A DNA stretch of 64,000 nucleotides, taken from contig SVFD01000004.1 of NCBI GenBank assembly GCA_015057025.1, positions 209,720 to 273,719 on the forward strand. Reading direction: 5' to 3'. The notes beneath the pieces are model-generated. The model did no database searches. It was not told where the DNA came from and saw only the letters and a list, made by a program, of their open reading frames with translations. Positions 37,361-46,466 of the stretch are shown here, in pieces (positions within the stretch are counted from its first letter, which is position 1; each line of letters opens with the position of its first letter). The stretch is from Lachnospiraceae bacterium (GTDB taxonomy: Bacteria; Bacillota; Clostridia; Lachnospirales; Lachnospiraceae). The position numbers and the translations under genes were made by a program.

Positions 37361-37380
37361 ATACCTCTTTTACTTTAATA

Positions 37381-37409
37381 TTGCACAATCCCGCATTTTT
37401 TATTATTAT
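37381..37409 (+). promoter_or_regulatory. Candidate promoter for glnA
   Basis: TTGCAC, a 17-base spacer and TATTAT lie 64 bases before the ATG. A short repeat pair GTTTGT / ATCAAACAACAAA follows in the leader. No GlnR-type site or glutamine riboswitch was recognised. Confidence 0.5.
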
Positions 37410-37472
37410 AAATCTGTAGTTGTTTGTACCTGTAAATCAAACAACAAATTTTACCTATGGAGGAAAACAAAG

Positions 37473-38897
37473 ATGGCAAGAAGTGCTCAGGATTTAATGA
37501 ATATGATTCAGGAAAACGGTATTCAGATGGTAGACTTTAAAATCGTTGATATCAATGGTCAGTACCGTCATGTAACCATTCCTGCATCCAATTTTACGGA
37601 AGAAACAATCAAAGACGGTATTGGTTTTGATGCTTCTAACTATGGTTATGCTGTAGTTGAAAAAAGTGATATGGTTTTTATCCCCGACTTAGATACTGCA
37701 GTAGTAGACCCGTTCTGCGGAATTCCTACGTTATCTATTACCGGTAATGCCATGATTATTGATTATCCCAACAACCGTCCTTTGGACCAATATCCCAGAA
37801 ACATTGTTCTGGCTGCTGAGCAATACATGAAAGATACCGGCATTGCCGATACAATGCTTATTTTACCGGAATTTGAATTCCATTTATTTGACAACGTAGA
37901 CTGGTCAGTACGTCCCGATTCCATCAGTATGAACATTGATGCAGAACAGGCTTACTGGAACAGCGATAACCAGGGTCAGGGCGTGATTGTACCTCACCAG
38001 AAGGCTTATCACGTAGCAAAGCCCCTTGATACTTCTTACGAATGCCGTTCCGAAATGGTTCTTGAAATGGAAAAAGCCGGCATTCCCATTAAATATCATC
38101 ATCCCGAAGTTGGCGCTGCAGGACAGTTTGAAATTGAACCCATGTTAGGACAGATGTCCAAAATGGCAGACGCTACCATGATGATTAAATATATTATTCA
38201 CAACACCGCATTGAAATACGGAAAGACTGCTACTTTTATGCCTAAGCCTGTATATAACGAGGCCGGCAACGGAATGCATGTGCATATGCTCCTTTTAAAA
38301 GACGGACAACCCGTATTCTCCGATGATAACGGATACTCTCACTTGAGTGAAACCGCACACTACTTTATGGGCGGACTTTTAAAACACATTTCATCACTTT
38401 GTGCATTAACCAATCCCTCTACCAACTCCTTTAAGAGACTGGTGCCCGGTTTTGAAGCCCCCGTTACCGTAGGTTATGCAACCTCTAACAGAAGTGCGGT
38501 TATTCGTATTCCCGCTTATGCAAAGACACCGGAATTAAGAAGATTTGAACTTCGTAACCCCGATGCAACCTGTAATCCTTATCTTTGCTATGCAGCTATT
38601 CTCATGGCCGGCCTTGACGGTATTAAGAACAAAATCGACCCTCATGCAAACGGTTGGGGACCTTACGATATGAACCTCTACTCTCTCTCTCCTGAAGAGA
38701 AAGCGAAATTATCTGCACTCCCTACCAATTTAGGCGATGCATTGGATGCATTGGAAGCAGACCATGATTATTTAACAGCAGGCGGAGTATTCCCTGAGCA
38801 CTTAATCAAAAACTTCATTGCAAACAAACGTAAAGAAGTTGCAGAAATGGCAAAAATTCCTCATCCTGCGGAATTTGAAAAATATTTTAATCTGTAA
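37473..38897 (+). CDS. glnA: Glutamine synthetase, type I
   Basis: The enzyme joins ammonia to glutamate using ATP, the main ammonia-assimilation step. The 474-residue length fits GSI. It has the beta-grasp N-terminus (VDFKIVDINGQYRHVTIP), EFEFHLFD metal ligands near residue 132, the HHPEVGAAGQFEIEP segment, NGMHVHMLL, and FKRLVPGFEAPV and NRSAVIRIP nucleotide-site motifs. NLYSLSPEE near residue 400 is the region of the adenylylation Tyr in GSI-beta. It is a single gene, followed by a large structured element. Confidence 0.96.
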   Translation: MARSAQDLMNMIQENGIQMVDFKIVDINGQYRHVTIPASNFTEETIKDGIGFDASNYGYAVVEKSDMVFIPDLDTAVVDPFCGIPTLSITGNAMIIDYPNNRPLDQYPRNIVLAAEQYMKDTGIADTMLILPEFEFHLFDNVDWSVRPDSISMNIDAEQAYWNSDNQGQGVIVPHQKAYHVAKPLDTSYECRSEMVLEMEKAGIPIKYHHPEVGAAGQFEIEPMLGQMSKMADATMMIKYIIHNTALKYGKTATFMPKPVYNEAGNGMHVHMLLLKDGQPVFSDDNGYSHLSETAHYFMGGLLKHISSLCALTNPSTNSFKRLVPGFEAPVTVGYATSNRSAVIRIPAYAKTPELRRFELRNPDATCNPYLCYAAILMAGLDGIKNKIDPHANGWGPYDMNLYSLSPEEKAKLSALPTNLGDALDALEADHDYLTAGGVFPEHLIKNFIANKRKEVAEMAKIPHPAEFEKYFNL

Positions 38898-38898
38898 G

Positions 38899-39047
38899 AC
38901 TATTCAGAGCCATGCGAATTTATGAAACATAATCCGTGCAAGTTTACTTACAAAGGATTGTTTTCATAAATTCATATGGCGAAGCCATCACATGAGCAAA
39001 AGTAAAGTGCTGAAAGCACGATTTTGCGAACGTCGGCTCTGAATAGT
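38899..39047. repeat. 149-base nested palindromic element after glnA
   Basis: A 13-bp perfect terminal repeat ACTATTCAGAGCC (38899-38911) / GGCTCTGAATAGT (39035-39047) encloses a 12-bp arm GAATTTATGAAA (38916-38927) / TTTCATAAATTC (38962-38973), a hairpin ATGGC-gaa-GCCAT (38976-38988) and a hairpin GTGCT-gaa-AGCAC (39007-39019). A T run follows at 39052. It may terminate glnA, but its size and branching suggest a structured RNA or a mobile palindrome. Confidence 0.8.
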
Positions 39048-39192
39048 TGCATTTTTTAAAAATATCTTAATTAGGAATTATATTTTTCTTGCAACATAGA
39101 AAAGATAGTTATATAATATGACGTGGGTTTTTTTAGGGAAGCTTATTAAACTTCCCAATTCCCACAAATCTAAAAATAAGAAGGTGCACAAC

Positions 39193-40383
39193 ATGGAAAG
39201 AAAAGTTGGAACTGTATCACGTGGCATTCGTTGTCCGATTATCCGCGAAGGCGATAACTTAGTTGACATTACCGTTAACAGTGTAATCGAAGCAGCTGAA
39301 AGCGAAGGTTACGCATTTCGTGACCGCGACGTCATAGCTCTTACAGAATCTATCGTAGCTCGTTCTCAGGGTAACTACGTATCCGTACAGAATATTGCTG
39401 ATGATGTAAAGGCTAAATTAGGCGGCGGCACTATCGGTATTATTTTCCCGATTTTATCCCGTAACCGTTTTGCCATCTGCTTAAGAGGTATGGCAATGGG
39501 GGCTAAGAAAGTCGTTCTTATGTTAAGCTATCCCAGCGATGAAGTAGGAAACGCGCTTTTAACCTATGATCAGTTAGACGAAGCAGGTATTAATCCTTAC
39601 AGCGATGTTTTAACTTTAGAGAAGTATCGTGAACTCTTTGGTGAGAACAAACATGAATTTACCGGCGTTGACTATGTTCAGTACTATTCAGATATTATTA
39701 CGGAAGCAGGCGCAGAAGTTGAAATCATTTTTGCAAACAATGCAAAGACAATTCTTAACTACACCGACTGCGTAATCAACTGCGATATCCATACAAGAGT
39801 AAGAACCAAGCGTCTCTTAAAAGAAGGCGGTGCAAAGGTAGTTTGCGGTATGGACGATATTATGACTGCTCCCATTAACGGTAGCGGCTACAATGCGAAG
39901 TATGGTTTGTTAGGTTCTAACAAGTCTACAGAGGACACAATCAAGTTGTTCCCCAGAGACTGCCAAGACTTAGTAGAAGACATTCAGTCACAGTTACTTG
40001 AAAAGACCGGAAAGCACGTAGAAGTAATGGTTTACGGTGACGGTGCTTTCAAAGATCCCCAGGGTAAGATTTGGGAACTTGCAGACCCCGTTGTATCTCC
40101 CGCTTTCACAAAGGGCTTAATCGGTACTCCCAACGAGTTAAAGTTAAAGTATCTTGCTGATAACGACTTTAAGAACTTAAGCGGTGCTGAATTAAAAGAA
40201 GCAATTGCTAAGAGCATTAAGGAAAAGGATGCTAACCTTGTTGGTAATATGGCTTCTCAGGGTACAACACCCAGACAGTTGACAGACCTTATCGGTTCAC
40301 TCTGTGACTTAACCAGTGGTTCCGGTGACAAGGGAACACCTGTAATCCACATCCAAGGTTACTTCGATAACTTTACAGATTAA
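39193..40383 (+). CDS. CofE-like F420-0:L-glutamate ligase family protein
   Basis: The 396-residue protein matches the F420-0:gamma-glutamyl ligase family: SRGIRCPIIREGDNLVDI near the start, DRDVIALTESIVARSQGNYV and a C-terminal half with EVMVYGDGAFKDP and DPVVSPAF. Many Clostridia carry this family without other F420 genes, so its true substrate is unclear. I chose the ATG at 39193 (GAAGGTGCACAAC ahead); the in-frame extension to 39118 has no site. It follows glnA, so a link to glutamate metabolism is possible but unproven. Confidence 0.82.
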   Translation: MERKVGTVSRGIRCPIIREGDNLVDITVNSVIEAAESEGYAFRDRDVIALTESIVARSQGNYVSVQNIADDVKAKLGGGTIGIIFPILSRNRFAICLRGMAMGAKKVVLMLSYPSDEVGNALLTYDQLDEAGINPYSDVLTLEKYRELFGENKHEFTGVDYVQYYSDIITEAGAEVEIIFANNAKTILNYTDCVINCDIHTRVRTKRLLKEGGAKVVCGMDDIMTAPINGSGYNAKYGLLGSNKSTEDTIKLFPRDCQDLVEDIQSQLLEKTGKHVEVMVYGDGAFKDPQGKIWELADPVVSPAFTKGLIGTPNELKLKYLADNDFKNLSGAELKEAIAKSIKEKDANLVGNMASQGTTPRQLTDLIGSLCDLTSGSGDKGTPVIHIQGYFDNFTD

Positions 40384-40402
40384 TTTAATACTAAAACAAA
40401 TA

Positions 40403-40436
40403 AATCCGCAGGCTTTAAAACCTGCGGATTATTTTA
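40403..40436. terminator. Bidirectional terminator
   Basis: AATCCGCAGG (40403-40412) pairs with CCTGCGGATT (40421-40430). T-rich tracts follow on both strands, serving the converging ligase and symporter genes. Confidence 0.88.
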
Positions 40437-40495
40437 TATTTCAATTTGCTTTTTCAACTTGCTTATCCAAGATATTCTTCCTATCAAAACCTCTC

Positions 40496-41944
40496 TCACA
40501 TTTTCTTGATTGCTTCTTCTTTGGTCCAAACCGTATCTGTCAAACCAATGTTTTCTTCGCAGAATACCGGATCTTTCCCCTCTTTTTTCTGGATCTCATA
40601 ATCTTTCAAAGTCTTAAATACCGTCTTGCGTAATAAGAAAATTGCCACGATATTTACAATTGCCATAAGTCCCATGGTAATATCCGCAACGTTCCAAGCC
40701 AAATCAAAGTCTGCCAAAGCTCCTAAGAAAACAGCCATCAAGCAGGTCACACGGAATAAATTCAGCAAAAGCTTACTATCCTTAATAAAAAGAATATTCG
40801 ATTCTGCATAGAAGTAATTACCAATCAAACTGCTGAATGCAAAAGCAAAGATAGATACCGTGATAAAATGAATGCCCCACTCGCCTACATTTGCACTGAT
40901 TGCAGCCTGCACAAACGGAATACCGTCAAGTACACCACTCTGCCCTTCCACACCGGAACAAAACAGCAGCATCGCAGTACTGGTACAAATAAGCAATGTA
41001 TCAATAAATACAGAAATAACCTGCACAAGCCCCTGCTGTACAGGGTGTGAAACATCCGCTGATGCAGATGCATTGGGCGCACTACCCATACCTGCTTCAT
41101 TTGAGAAAAGTCCGCGCTTAATACCGATTACAATGGCACTTCCGGCAAAACCGCCTGCCATCGCCCGGAAATTAAAAGCACTCTCAAAAATCATACTGAA
41201 AATTGCAGGAAGTTCTTTGATGTTTATAACTGTAACTATAACACTCATCAGGATATAAATGGATGCCATCACAGGCACCATTACGGAAGATACGAAACCA
41301 ATTCTGTGAGCCCCGCCCCAAATAACCCAGGCGGTTATAGCTGCAAGCACAAGTCCCAGTACAATCGAAACAATCATTGGAATATTAGTATTTACATAAT
41401 CTTTGAAATAGTACTGCAATGCCGATGACATATTATAGGACTGCAAACCGTTAAAACCATATGCAAAACAAATAATCAGAAGAATGGAGAACAACACACC
41501 CATCCAACGCATTCCCAGTGCCTTCTCCATATAGTAGGAAGGACCTCCACGGAATGTACCGTTTTTATCTTTTACCTTATAAACCTGCGCCAATGTACTT
41601 TCTGCAAAAGCAGATGCACCACCTATAATCGCCATCAACCACATCCAGAATACCGCACCCGGACCGCCTGTAGCAATTGCTGTTGCAATACCTGCAATAT
41701 TGCCGGTACCCACACGGGAGGCTGTTGAAATCATCAATGCCTGAAAAGATGATACTTTTTTCTTTCCATTTTCATCCTTAGAACCTTTCTCAAGCATTGC
41801 CTTAAATCCGTCCGGTAACAGACGAAACTGTACGAACTTGGTTCCAATAGTATAGAACAATCCAATACCAATCAAAAGAATAATCAATATGTATGTGTAC
41901 ATAAAATCATTCACGGAACCGGTGAATTTTACTAAAAAATCCAT
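40496..41944 (-). CDS. AgcS-family Na+/alanine (glycine) symporter
   Basis: The 482-residue transporter has about eleven membrane helices and the family motifs SRVGTGNIAGIATAIATGGPGAVFWMW (near residue 72), FRGGPSYYMEKALG and KRGLFSNEAGMGSAPNASASADVSHPVQQG. These are typical of sodium:alanine symporters. It is a single gene on the minus strand with an AGGGATAGGTTACAA ribosome site. The amino acid transported (Ala or Gly) cannot be fixed from sequence. Confidence 0.93.
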   Translation of the reverse strand: MDFLVKFTGSVNDFMYTYILIILLIGIGLFYTIGTKFVQFRLLPDGFKAMLEKGSKDENGKKKVSSFQALMISTASRVGTGNIAGIATAIATGGPGAVFWMWLMAIIGGASAFAESTLAQVYKVKDKNGTFRGGPSYYMEKALGMRWMGVLFSILLIICFAYGFNGLQSYNMSSALQYYFKDYVNTNIPMIVSIVLGLVLAAITAWVIWGGAHRIGFVSSVMVPVMASIYILMSVIVTVINIKELPAIFSMIFESAFNFRAMAGGFAGSAIVIGIKRGLFSNEAGMGSAPNASASADVSHPVQQGLVQVISVFIDTLLICTSTAMLLFCSGVEGQSGVLDGIPFVQAAISANVGEWGIHFITVSIFAFAFSSLIGNYFYAESNILFIKDSKLLLNLFRVTCLMAVFLGALADFDLAWNVADITMGLMAIVNIVAIFLLRKTVFKTLKDYEIQKKEGKDPVFCEENIGLTDTVWTKEEAIKKM

Positions 41945-41977
41945 TTGTAACCTATCCCTTCTTTTATTTTACCCCGT

Positions 41978-42006
41978 AAAAAAAGGGGATTTTATTCCCC
42001 TTTTTC
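41978..42006 (-). terminator. Terminator after the ArAE gene
   Basis: On the minus strand AAAAGGGG-aataaaa-TCCCC is followed by TTTTTTTAC. It lies 74 bases past the stop codon of the ArAE-type gene. Confidence 0.8.
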
Positions 42007-42079
42007 AACTATAAAAATAATATCATATTTTTGCCTGCTTGCAAACCAAAATCTGCTTTGTTTATTTTTATTTCATATT

Positions 42080-43054
42080 TTAACTTGTCGGAAACTTCTC
42101 TGAAAATTCAATTTTTAAAAGAACAAACTCTTCTATCTTACGCATAAGACCAAATAACATTGCTCTGTCCTCAAATTCCTTGCGTTCTACCGGCAATGGT
42201 CTGGACTTCATTTCTTTGTCCATTTCCCTAAATTTCTCCAACGTCACCTTACCGTCATTGTCTTTATGATAGGTCTCTGCCATATATTTTAAAAAGTCCG
42301 AAATCAAATGTGCCGTATTAGGCGTTGTCTCAATATGTCTGACTATTTTGTACATTTCATGAAGAACCATACACTGCTTGTCTCGCATACGTATGTACTC
42401 AATGTCATAAACGTCTGTGGTTCTGAACTGATTATTATAATTGCGGTCTGCTACATTTTTCGCATGGCGGATGGATTTTCGCAATTCATGCAGACACTCT
42501 CCATTATAATCCGACAAATCCTTATCTAAAATACGCTCTGACATGCGGGCAAGTATCTTCTTAATCTGTGCATCCGTTTCATCTTTTAACTGTTCTATGT
42601 AATTTACATCCTTGCGAAGATGTAAATTTGCAAGCACGCCCATTCCTACTCCAAGAACAAAAATCAGCACTTCATTTAAAATATGCTTCATTCCCATATC
42701 ACCAAATGTCAGGAAATGAGACATAATCATTGCACACACCGTCAAGGCGTTATACCAACCGAAAATTTGACACACAATAATATAAATTACCAGAAATACC
42801 ACAAATGCCCAAATATGAAAACCTATCAACGTGTAACAGGCAAACGCAATTACTAATGCAACAGCAAATGCAAACAGTCGGCCCGCAGCAGTTTTAATTG
42901 TTTCCTTCTTGGTAGGCATAATGGTAAGAATGGCTACGATTCCTGCCGAAACAGCAAATTCCAAATGCAACAACATTGCCAACGATATTGCAATTAAAGA
43001 CGCACTGATAATTTTCAGGCTGTTTATTAAAATTTCTTTTCCGCGAGTTCTCAT
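42080..43054 (-). CDS. ArAE/FUSC-like membrane protein (YqjA type)
   Basis: The 324-residue protein has an N-terminal bundle of six membrane helices (about 12-140; EFAVSAGIVAILTIMPTKKETIKTAAGRLFAFAVAL) and a C-terminal helical cytoplasmic domain (about 150-324) rich in Lys and Glu. This is the layout of the aromatic-acid-exporter family, as in Bacillus YqjA. The substrate is unknown. It has an AGGATTTTATAAT ribosome site and a terminator of its own. Confidence 0.85.
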   Translation of the reverse strand: MRTRGKEILINSLKIISASLIAISLAMLLHLEFAVSAGIVAILTIMPTKKETIKTAAGRLFAFAVALVIAFACYTLIGFHIWAFVVFLVIYIIVCQIFGWYNALTVCAMIMSHFLTFGDMGMKHILNEVLIFVLGVGMGVLANLHLRKDVNYIEQLKDETDAQIKKILARMSERILDKDLSDYNGECLHELRKSIRHAKNVADRNYNNQFRTTDVYDIEYIRMRDKQCMVLHEMYKIVRHIETTPNTAHLISDFLKYMAETYHKDNDGKVTLEKFREMDKEMKSRPLPVERKEFEDRAMLFGLMRKIEEFVLLKIEFSEKFPTS

Positions 43055-43208
43055 ATTATAAAATCCTACATTTCATTCACTAAACGTATTCACATAAATA
43101 TATCTGTCAGTGATTATACATAATAATTAATTACCCGTTCAGTATATCATATTTTATTTAGGTTTTCGATATTTAATTGTTGGTTTGTACTTCTAATTTA
43201 CTGTTTAC

Positions 43209-43898
43209 CTAATTTCTTCTTTGTCTTCCGAATAAAAGAAATAATCTCAATACCTGCAAAGCTGTTGCAATGGCACCGGCCACATAAGTCATTGCTGCTG
43301 CATTTAAAACCTTTTTCGCAGCTTTTACTTCTTCTCCAAGCAAAATACCGCTGTCCCGGATAATAGTAACAGCCCTTTTTGAAGCATTAAACTCTACCGG
43401 CAAGGTTACAATCTGAAAGACTAATACCAATGAAAAAAGAATAATTCCAATATCGACCAGATTAGTCAAACCAAACAATACTCCCAGCAAAATCAAAGGC
43501 CATGACAATTTTGAGCCAAAATTTACTACCGGAACAATGGCATTTCTTATACGAATGGGAATATATCCCTTATAATGCTGAATCACATGTCCGCATTCAT
43601 GAGCAGCAACTCCGATGGCCGCAACGGATTTAGAATCATATACACTATCCGAAAGCCTCACTACTTTATTTTTCGGATCATAATGGTCTGTTAATTCGCC
43701 TTCCACATGCTCAATCCGCACTTCATAAATTCCGGCGTCTTTTAAAATCAGCTTTGCAACTTCACTTGCCGTCAGCCCTCCGTTATTATTTATTTTACTG
43801 TATTTTTTATAAGTAGCATTTACATTACCGGAGGCAATTAGCGAAATAATAATACCGGCAATAACCAGCCACCAGGTTGGATCAAAATAAAAAAACAT
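43209..43898 (-). CDS. Zinc metallopeptidase, YugP/DUF-type neutral peptidase
   Basis: The 229-residue membrane protein has an HExxH zinc site in VAAHECGHVIQHYKGY (near residue 95) and at least three membrane helices (about 8-27, 120-160 and 205-225). The order matches the YugP neutral zinc metallopeptidase family (PF04298). FNASKRAV at about 175 supplies the usual distal motif. The target is unknown. A GGGGGTTTTTT site precedes the ATG. Confidence 0.9.
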   Translation of the reverse strand: MFFYFDPTWWLVIAGIIISLIASGNVNATYKKYSKINNNGGLTASEVAKLILKDAGIYEVRIEHVEGELTDHYDPKNKVVRLSDSVYDSKSVAAIGVAAHECGHVIQHYKGYIPIRIRNAIVPVVNFGSKLSWPLILLGVLFGLTNLVDIGIILFSLVLVFQIVTLPVEFNASKRAVTIIRDSGILLGEEVKAAKKVLNAAAMTYVAGAIATALQVLRLFLLFGRQRRN

Positions 43899-44094
43899 AA
43901 AAAACCCCCTTCAAAGATTCATTACTTTTAGAATATCCCGAAGGAAAAAATATATTTTATATAAAAAGTCCAATTTTTTCTAAATTTGATTCACATATAA
44001 TTCTTTCATTTCTTGTAATTGTGAATTTAGTGTGATAATATGGAAATAGCGTGATTTTTACATAACAATAAAAGAAAAACATTGGAAAGGACGC

Positions 44095-44106
44095 ATGAAA
44101 TTATGA
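44095..44106 (+). other. Three-codon leader frame overlapping the OFA gene start
   Basis: ATG AAA TTA TGA encodes Met-Lys-Leu and its stop overlaps the ATG of the transporter gene (TTATGAGT). The AAAGG ahead is at ideal distance (4-5 bases) from this ATG, but about 13 bases from the transporter ATG. Translation of the main gene may depend on termination and restart here. Confidence 0.4.
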
Positions 44107-45434
44107 GTAACAATGAAAAGAAAACCGGTGGTTGGCGTACTAACAAATGGATTCGTGCAGCAATTCCCGCATTATTGCTTCATTGCAGTATCGGTACTGT
44201 TTACTGCTGGTCAATTTTTAGTCAGGAAATCGCTGATCACATCGGCTTTACCAAAGGTGCTACCGAGTGGGCATTCAGCTTCGCTATCTTTTTCTTAGGT
44301 ATGTCAGCTGCTTTCTTAGGTAACGTTGTAGAAAAAGACATTCATAAGTCTTCCTTAATCGCTACCATCTGCTTCGCAGCAGGTATGGCAGGTACAGGTT
44401 TCTTTATCTGGTACGGCGGCAATCACACCGGCAGTTTACTTGCCTTAATCGGTATTTATGTATGCTATGGTTTGATTATGGGTATCGGTCTTGGTACCGG
44501 ATATCTTTCTCCCGTTAAAACACTTATGCTTTGGTTTTCAGACCGTAAAGGTCTTGCAACCGGCCTTGCAGTTGCAGGCTTCGGTGCAGCTAAGGCTATC
44601 GCAAGCCCTATTATGCAGTGGATGTTAAAAGGTCTTGGCGAAGGCGGTATCTACAAGATGTTCTTCATCTTGGCAGGTGTATATTTTGTAATGATGTTTA
44701 TCGGTCACCTTCTTTTAAAGAAACCCGATGGTTGGCACGAACCTACCGATGCTTCACAAAAGAAAAGCAGTTGGTCTGTTATTAAGACCAAACCGCTTCT
44801 TAACTACATCGGTATCTGGTTAATGTTCTATATTAACATCACTTGTGGTCTTGCACTTATCTCACAGGAAAAGATGATTGTTAAATGTTTAGGCTTAGGT
44901 GCTTTTGTCGGTATCATCTCTACCGTATCTGCTATCTTTAATGCTGGCGGTCGTTTAGGTTTATCTGCATGGGCTGATAAAATGAAAGACCGTAACACTA
45001 TCTACAAGATTATCTTCATTGCATCTATTGCATTGACCGGCCTTGTAATTTTAACCAAGGGTATTTTAAATGGTGCAGACAGCATTATTCTCGCAGTATT
45101 AGTACTTGCTCTGATTATGATTGTAAACGCAGGCTACGGCGGTGGTTTCTCCAACGTTCCTACTTTACTCTCCGACCACTATGGTATGAGTAACATCAGT
45201 GCAATCCACGGTATTACCTTATCTGCATGGGCGTTTGCAGGTCTTACCGGTAATCAGCTTGCTACATGGATTGTAAATCACTTTGGTGAAGAAGTGGAAA
45301 TCGGCGGCAATATGGTAAATCCTGTAGGTTACCAGACAGTGCTTTATGTAACAATTGCACTTTACATTATAGCTTTGCTTATGAGTTTCTTCTTTGTCCG
45401 CTCACCTAAAAAGGACGCGCCCAAAGCTGAATAA
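44103..45434 (+). CDS. OFA-type major facilitator transporter (oxalate/formate family)
   Basis: The 443-residue protein has twelve predicted membrane helices and the OFA-family opening WIRAAIPALLLHCSIGTVYCWSIF, with GYLSPVKTLMLWFSDRKGLATGLAVAGFGAAKAI in the first half and GGRLGLSAWADKMKDRNTIYKI as the second-half MFS signature. OFA members move monocarboxylates such as oxalate, formate or pyruvate; the substrate here is open. I chose the ATG at 44103, where the conserved protein begins; an in-frame TTG at 44082 is the alternative. Confidence 0.9.
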   Translation: MSNNEKKTGGWRTNKWIRAAIPALLLHCSIGTVYCWSIFSQEIADHIGFTKGATEWAFSFAIFFLGMSAAFLGNVVEKDIHKSSLIATICFAAGMAGTGFFIWYGGNHTGSLLALIGIYVCYGLIMGIGLGTGYLSPVKTLMLWFSDRKGLATGLAVAGFGAAKAIASPIMQWMLKGLGEGGIYKMFFILAGVYFVMMFIGHLLLKKPDGWHEPTDASQKKSSWSVIKTKPLLNYIGIWLMFYINITCGLALISQEKMIVKCLGLGAFVGIISTVSAIFNAGGRLGLSAWADKMKDRNTIYKIIFIASIALTGLVILTKGILNGADSIILAVLVLALIMIVNAGYGGGFSNVPTLLSDHYGMSNISAIHGITLSAWAFAGLTGNQLATWIVNHFGEEVEIGGNMVNPVGYQTVLYVTIALYIIALLMSFFFVRSPKKDAPKAE

Positions 45435-45455
45435 TTACAATACCGAATTAAAATC

Positions 45456-45485
45456 GGGCTCTCACTTAGTGAGAGCCTTTTTTAT
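45456..45485 (+). terminator. Terminator after the OFA gene
   Basis: GGCTCTCAC-tta-GTGAGAGCC is a 9-bp perfect stem followed by TTTTTTTAT. Confidence 0.92.
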
Positions 45486-45518
45486 ATTATAAAAGAATTG
45501 ATTTTTACCGGTCATTAG

Positions 45519-45547
45519 TTGACTGTAAACAAGCCTGCCTTTATAAT
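45519..45547 (+). promoter_or_regulatory. Sigma-A promoter for the SDR gene
   Basis: TTGACT (45519-45524), a 17-base spacer and TATAAT (45542-45547) lie 50 bases before the ATG. Confidence 0.88.
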
Positions 45548-45597
45548 ATAGGTGTATGATTCCATACCAATATAATTGAAATAGGGAGGGCAAACAA

Positions 45598-46362
45598 ATG
45601 GGTCGTTTAGATGGAAAAGTAGCTATTATTACAGGTGGTAATTCCGGCGTAGGTGCTGCAACTGCAGAGTTATTCGCCAAAGAGGGCGCAAAGGTTGTGA
45701 TCAGTGCACGTCGTTTACCTCAGTTAGAAGAAGTAGCTGCTAAGATTACAGAAGCAGGCGGTGAGGTTCTTGCTGTACCTACCGATGTTTCCAAGGTAGA
45801 AGATGTAGAGAATCTTGTAGCTAAAGCTGTAGAAAAGTTCGGCAAAATTGATATTCTTGTAAACAATGCCGGAGTTTTGGAAGAAGGCTTAAAGCCCATT
45901 GAATGCTTTACAGAAGAGGATTTAGAAAAAGTTCTTGGTGTAAATACAAAAGGTTGCTTATACTGCACCCGCGCTGTTGTAAAAGAAATGATGAAGAACA
46001 ATTCCGGTTCCATCATTAACTTAGACTCGGTGGCAGGTCATTTCGGTACAGGCGGTGCTGCCTACGTTACCAGTAAAGCCGCTGTTATCGGTATAACCAA
46101 GCATACCGCTGTTCGCTTTACAGGTACAGGTATCCGTTGTAACTCAGTAAATCCCAGTACCATTGTAACACCTATGACAATGCATACAGATCCTGCATCT
46201 TTGAATCCGGATATGATGGGTCAGATGAGAAAGCATATGAACTTAAGTGTTCAGCCTTGTATGCCGGCTGACGTTGCTAATATTCTTTTATTCTTAGCAA
46301 GCGACGAATCCAGAGCAATCACAGGTCAGGTACTCGTAGCAGACTTTGGTGCAACATTGTAA
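45598..46362 (+). CDS. Short-chain dehydrogenase/reductase (classical SDR)
   Basis: The 254-residue oxidoreductase has the Rossmann motif TGGNSGVGAATAELF (near residue 13), NNAG (about 89), the catalytic Ser in NLDSVAGH (about 143) and Tyr/Lys in YVTSKAAV (156-160). The end SRAITGQVLVADFGATL is typical. SARRL after the second strand suggests NADP use (Arg at the 2'-phosphate pocket). The substrate is unknown. AGGGAGGGCAAACAA precedes the ATG; the gene has its own promoter and terminator. Confidence 0.93.
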   Translation: MGRLDGKVAIITGGNSGVGAATAELFAKEGAKVVISARRLPQLEEVAAKITEAGGEVLAVPTDVSKVEDVENLVAKAVEKFGKIDILVNNAGVLEEGLKPIECFTEEDLEKVLGVNTKGCLYCTRAVVKEMMKNNSGSIINLDSVAGHFGTGGAAYVTSKAAVIGITKHTAVRFTGTGIRCNSVNPSTIVTPMTMHTDPASLNPDMMGQMRKHMNLSVQPCMPADVANILLFLASDESRAITGQVLVADFGATL

Positions 46363-46381
46363 AATAGCAGAATAAAATAAG

Positions 46382-46436
46382 AACAGCTCATTGAGATAAA
46401 ATTTAAAATATCCCCATGAGCTGTTTTCACTTTTCG
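46382..46436 (+). terminator. Terminator after the SDR gene
   Basis: AACAGCTCAT (46382-46391) pairs with ATGAGCTGTT (46416-46425), followed by TTCACTTTT. The loop is long (24 bases) and holds an AT-rich inner stretch. It may also end the converging DUF6147-like gene. Confidence 0.7.
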
Positions 46437-46466
46437 GTATATTAACTTTTACATTTGTATATCTAC

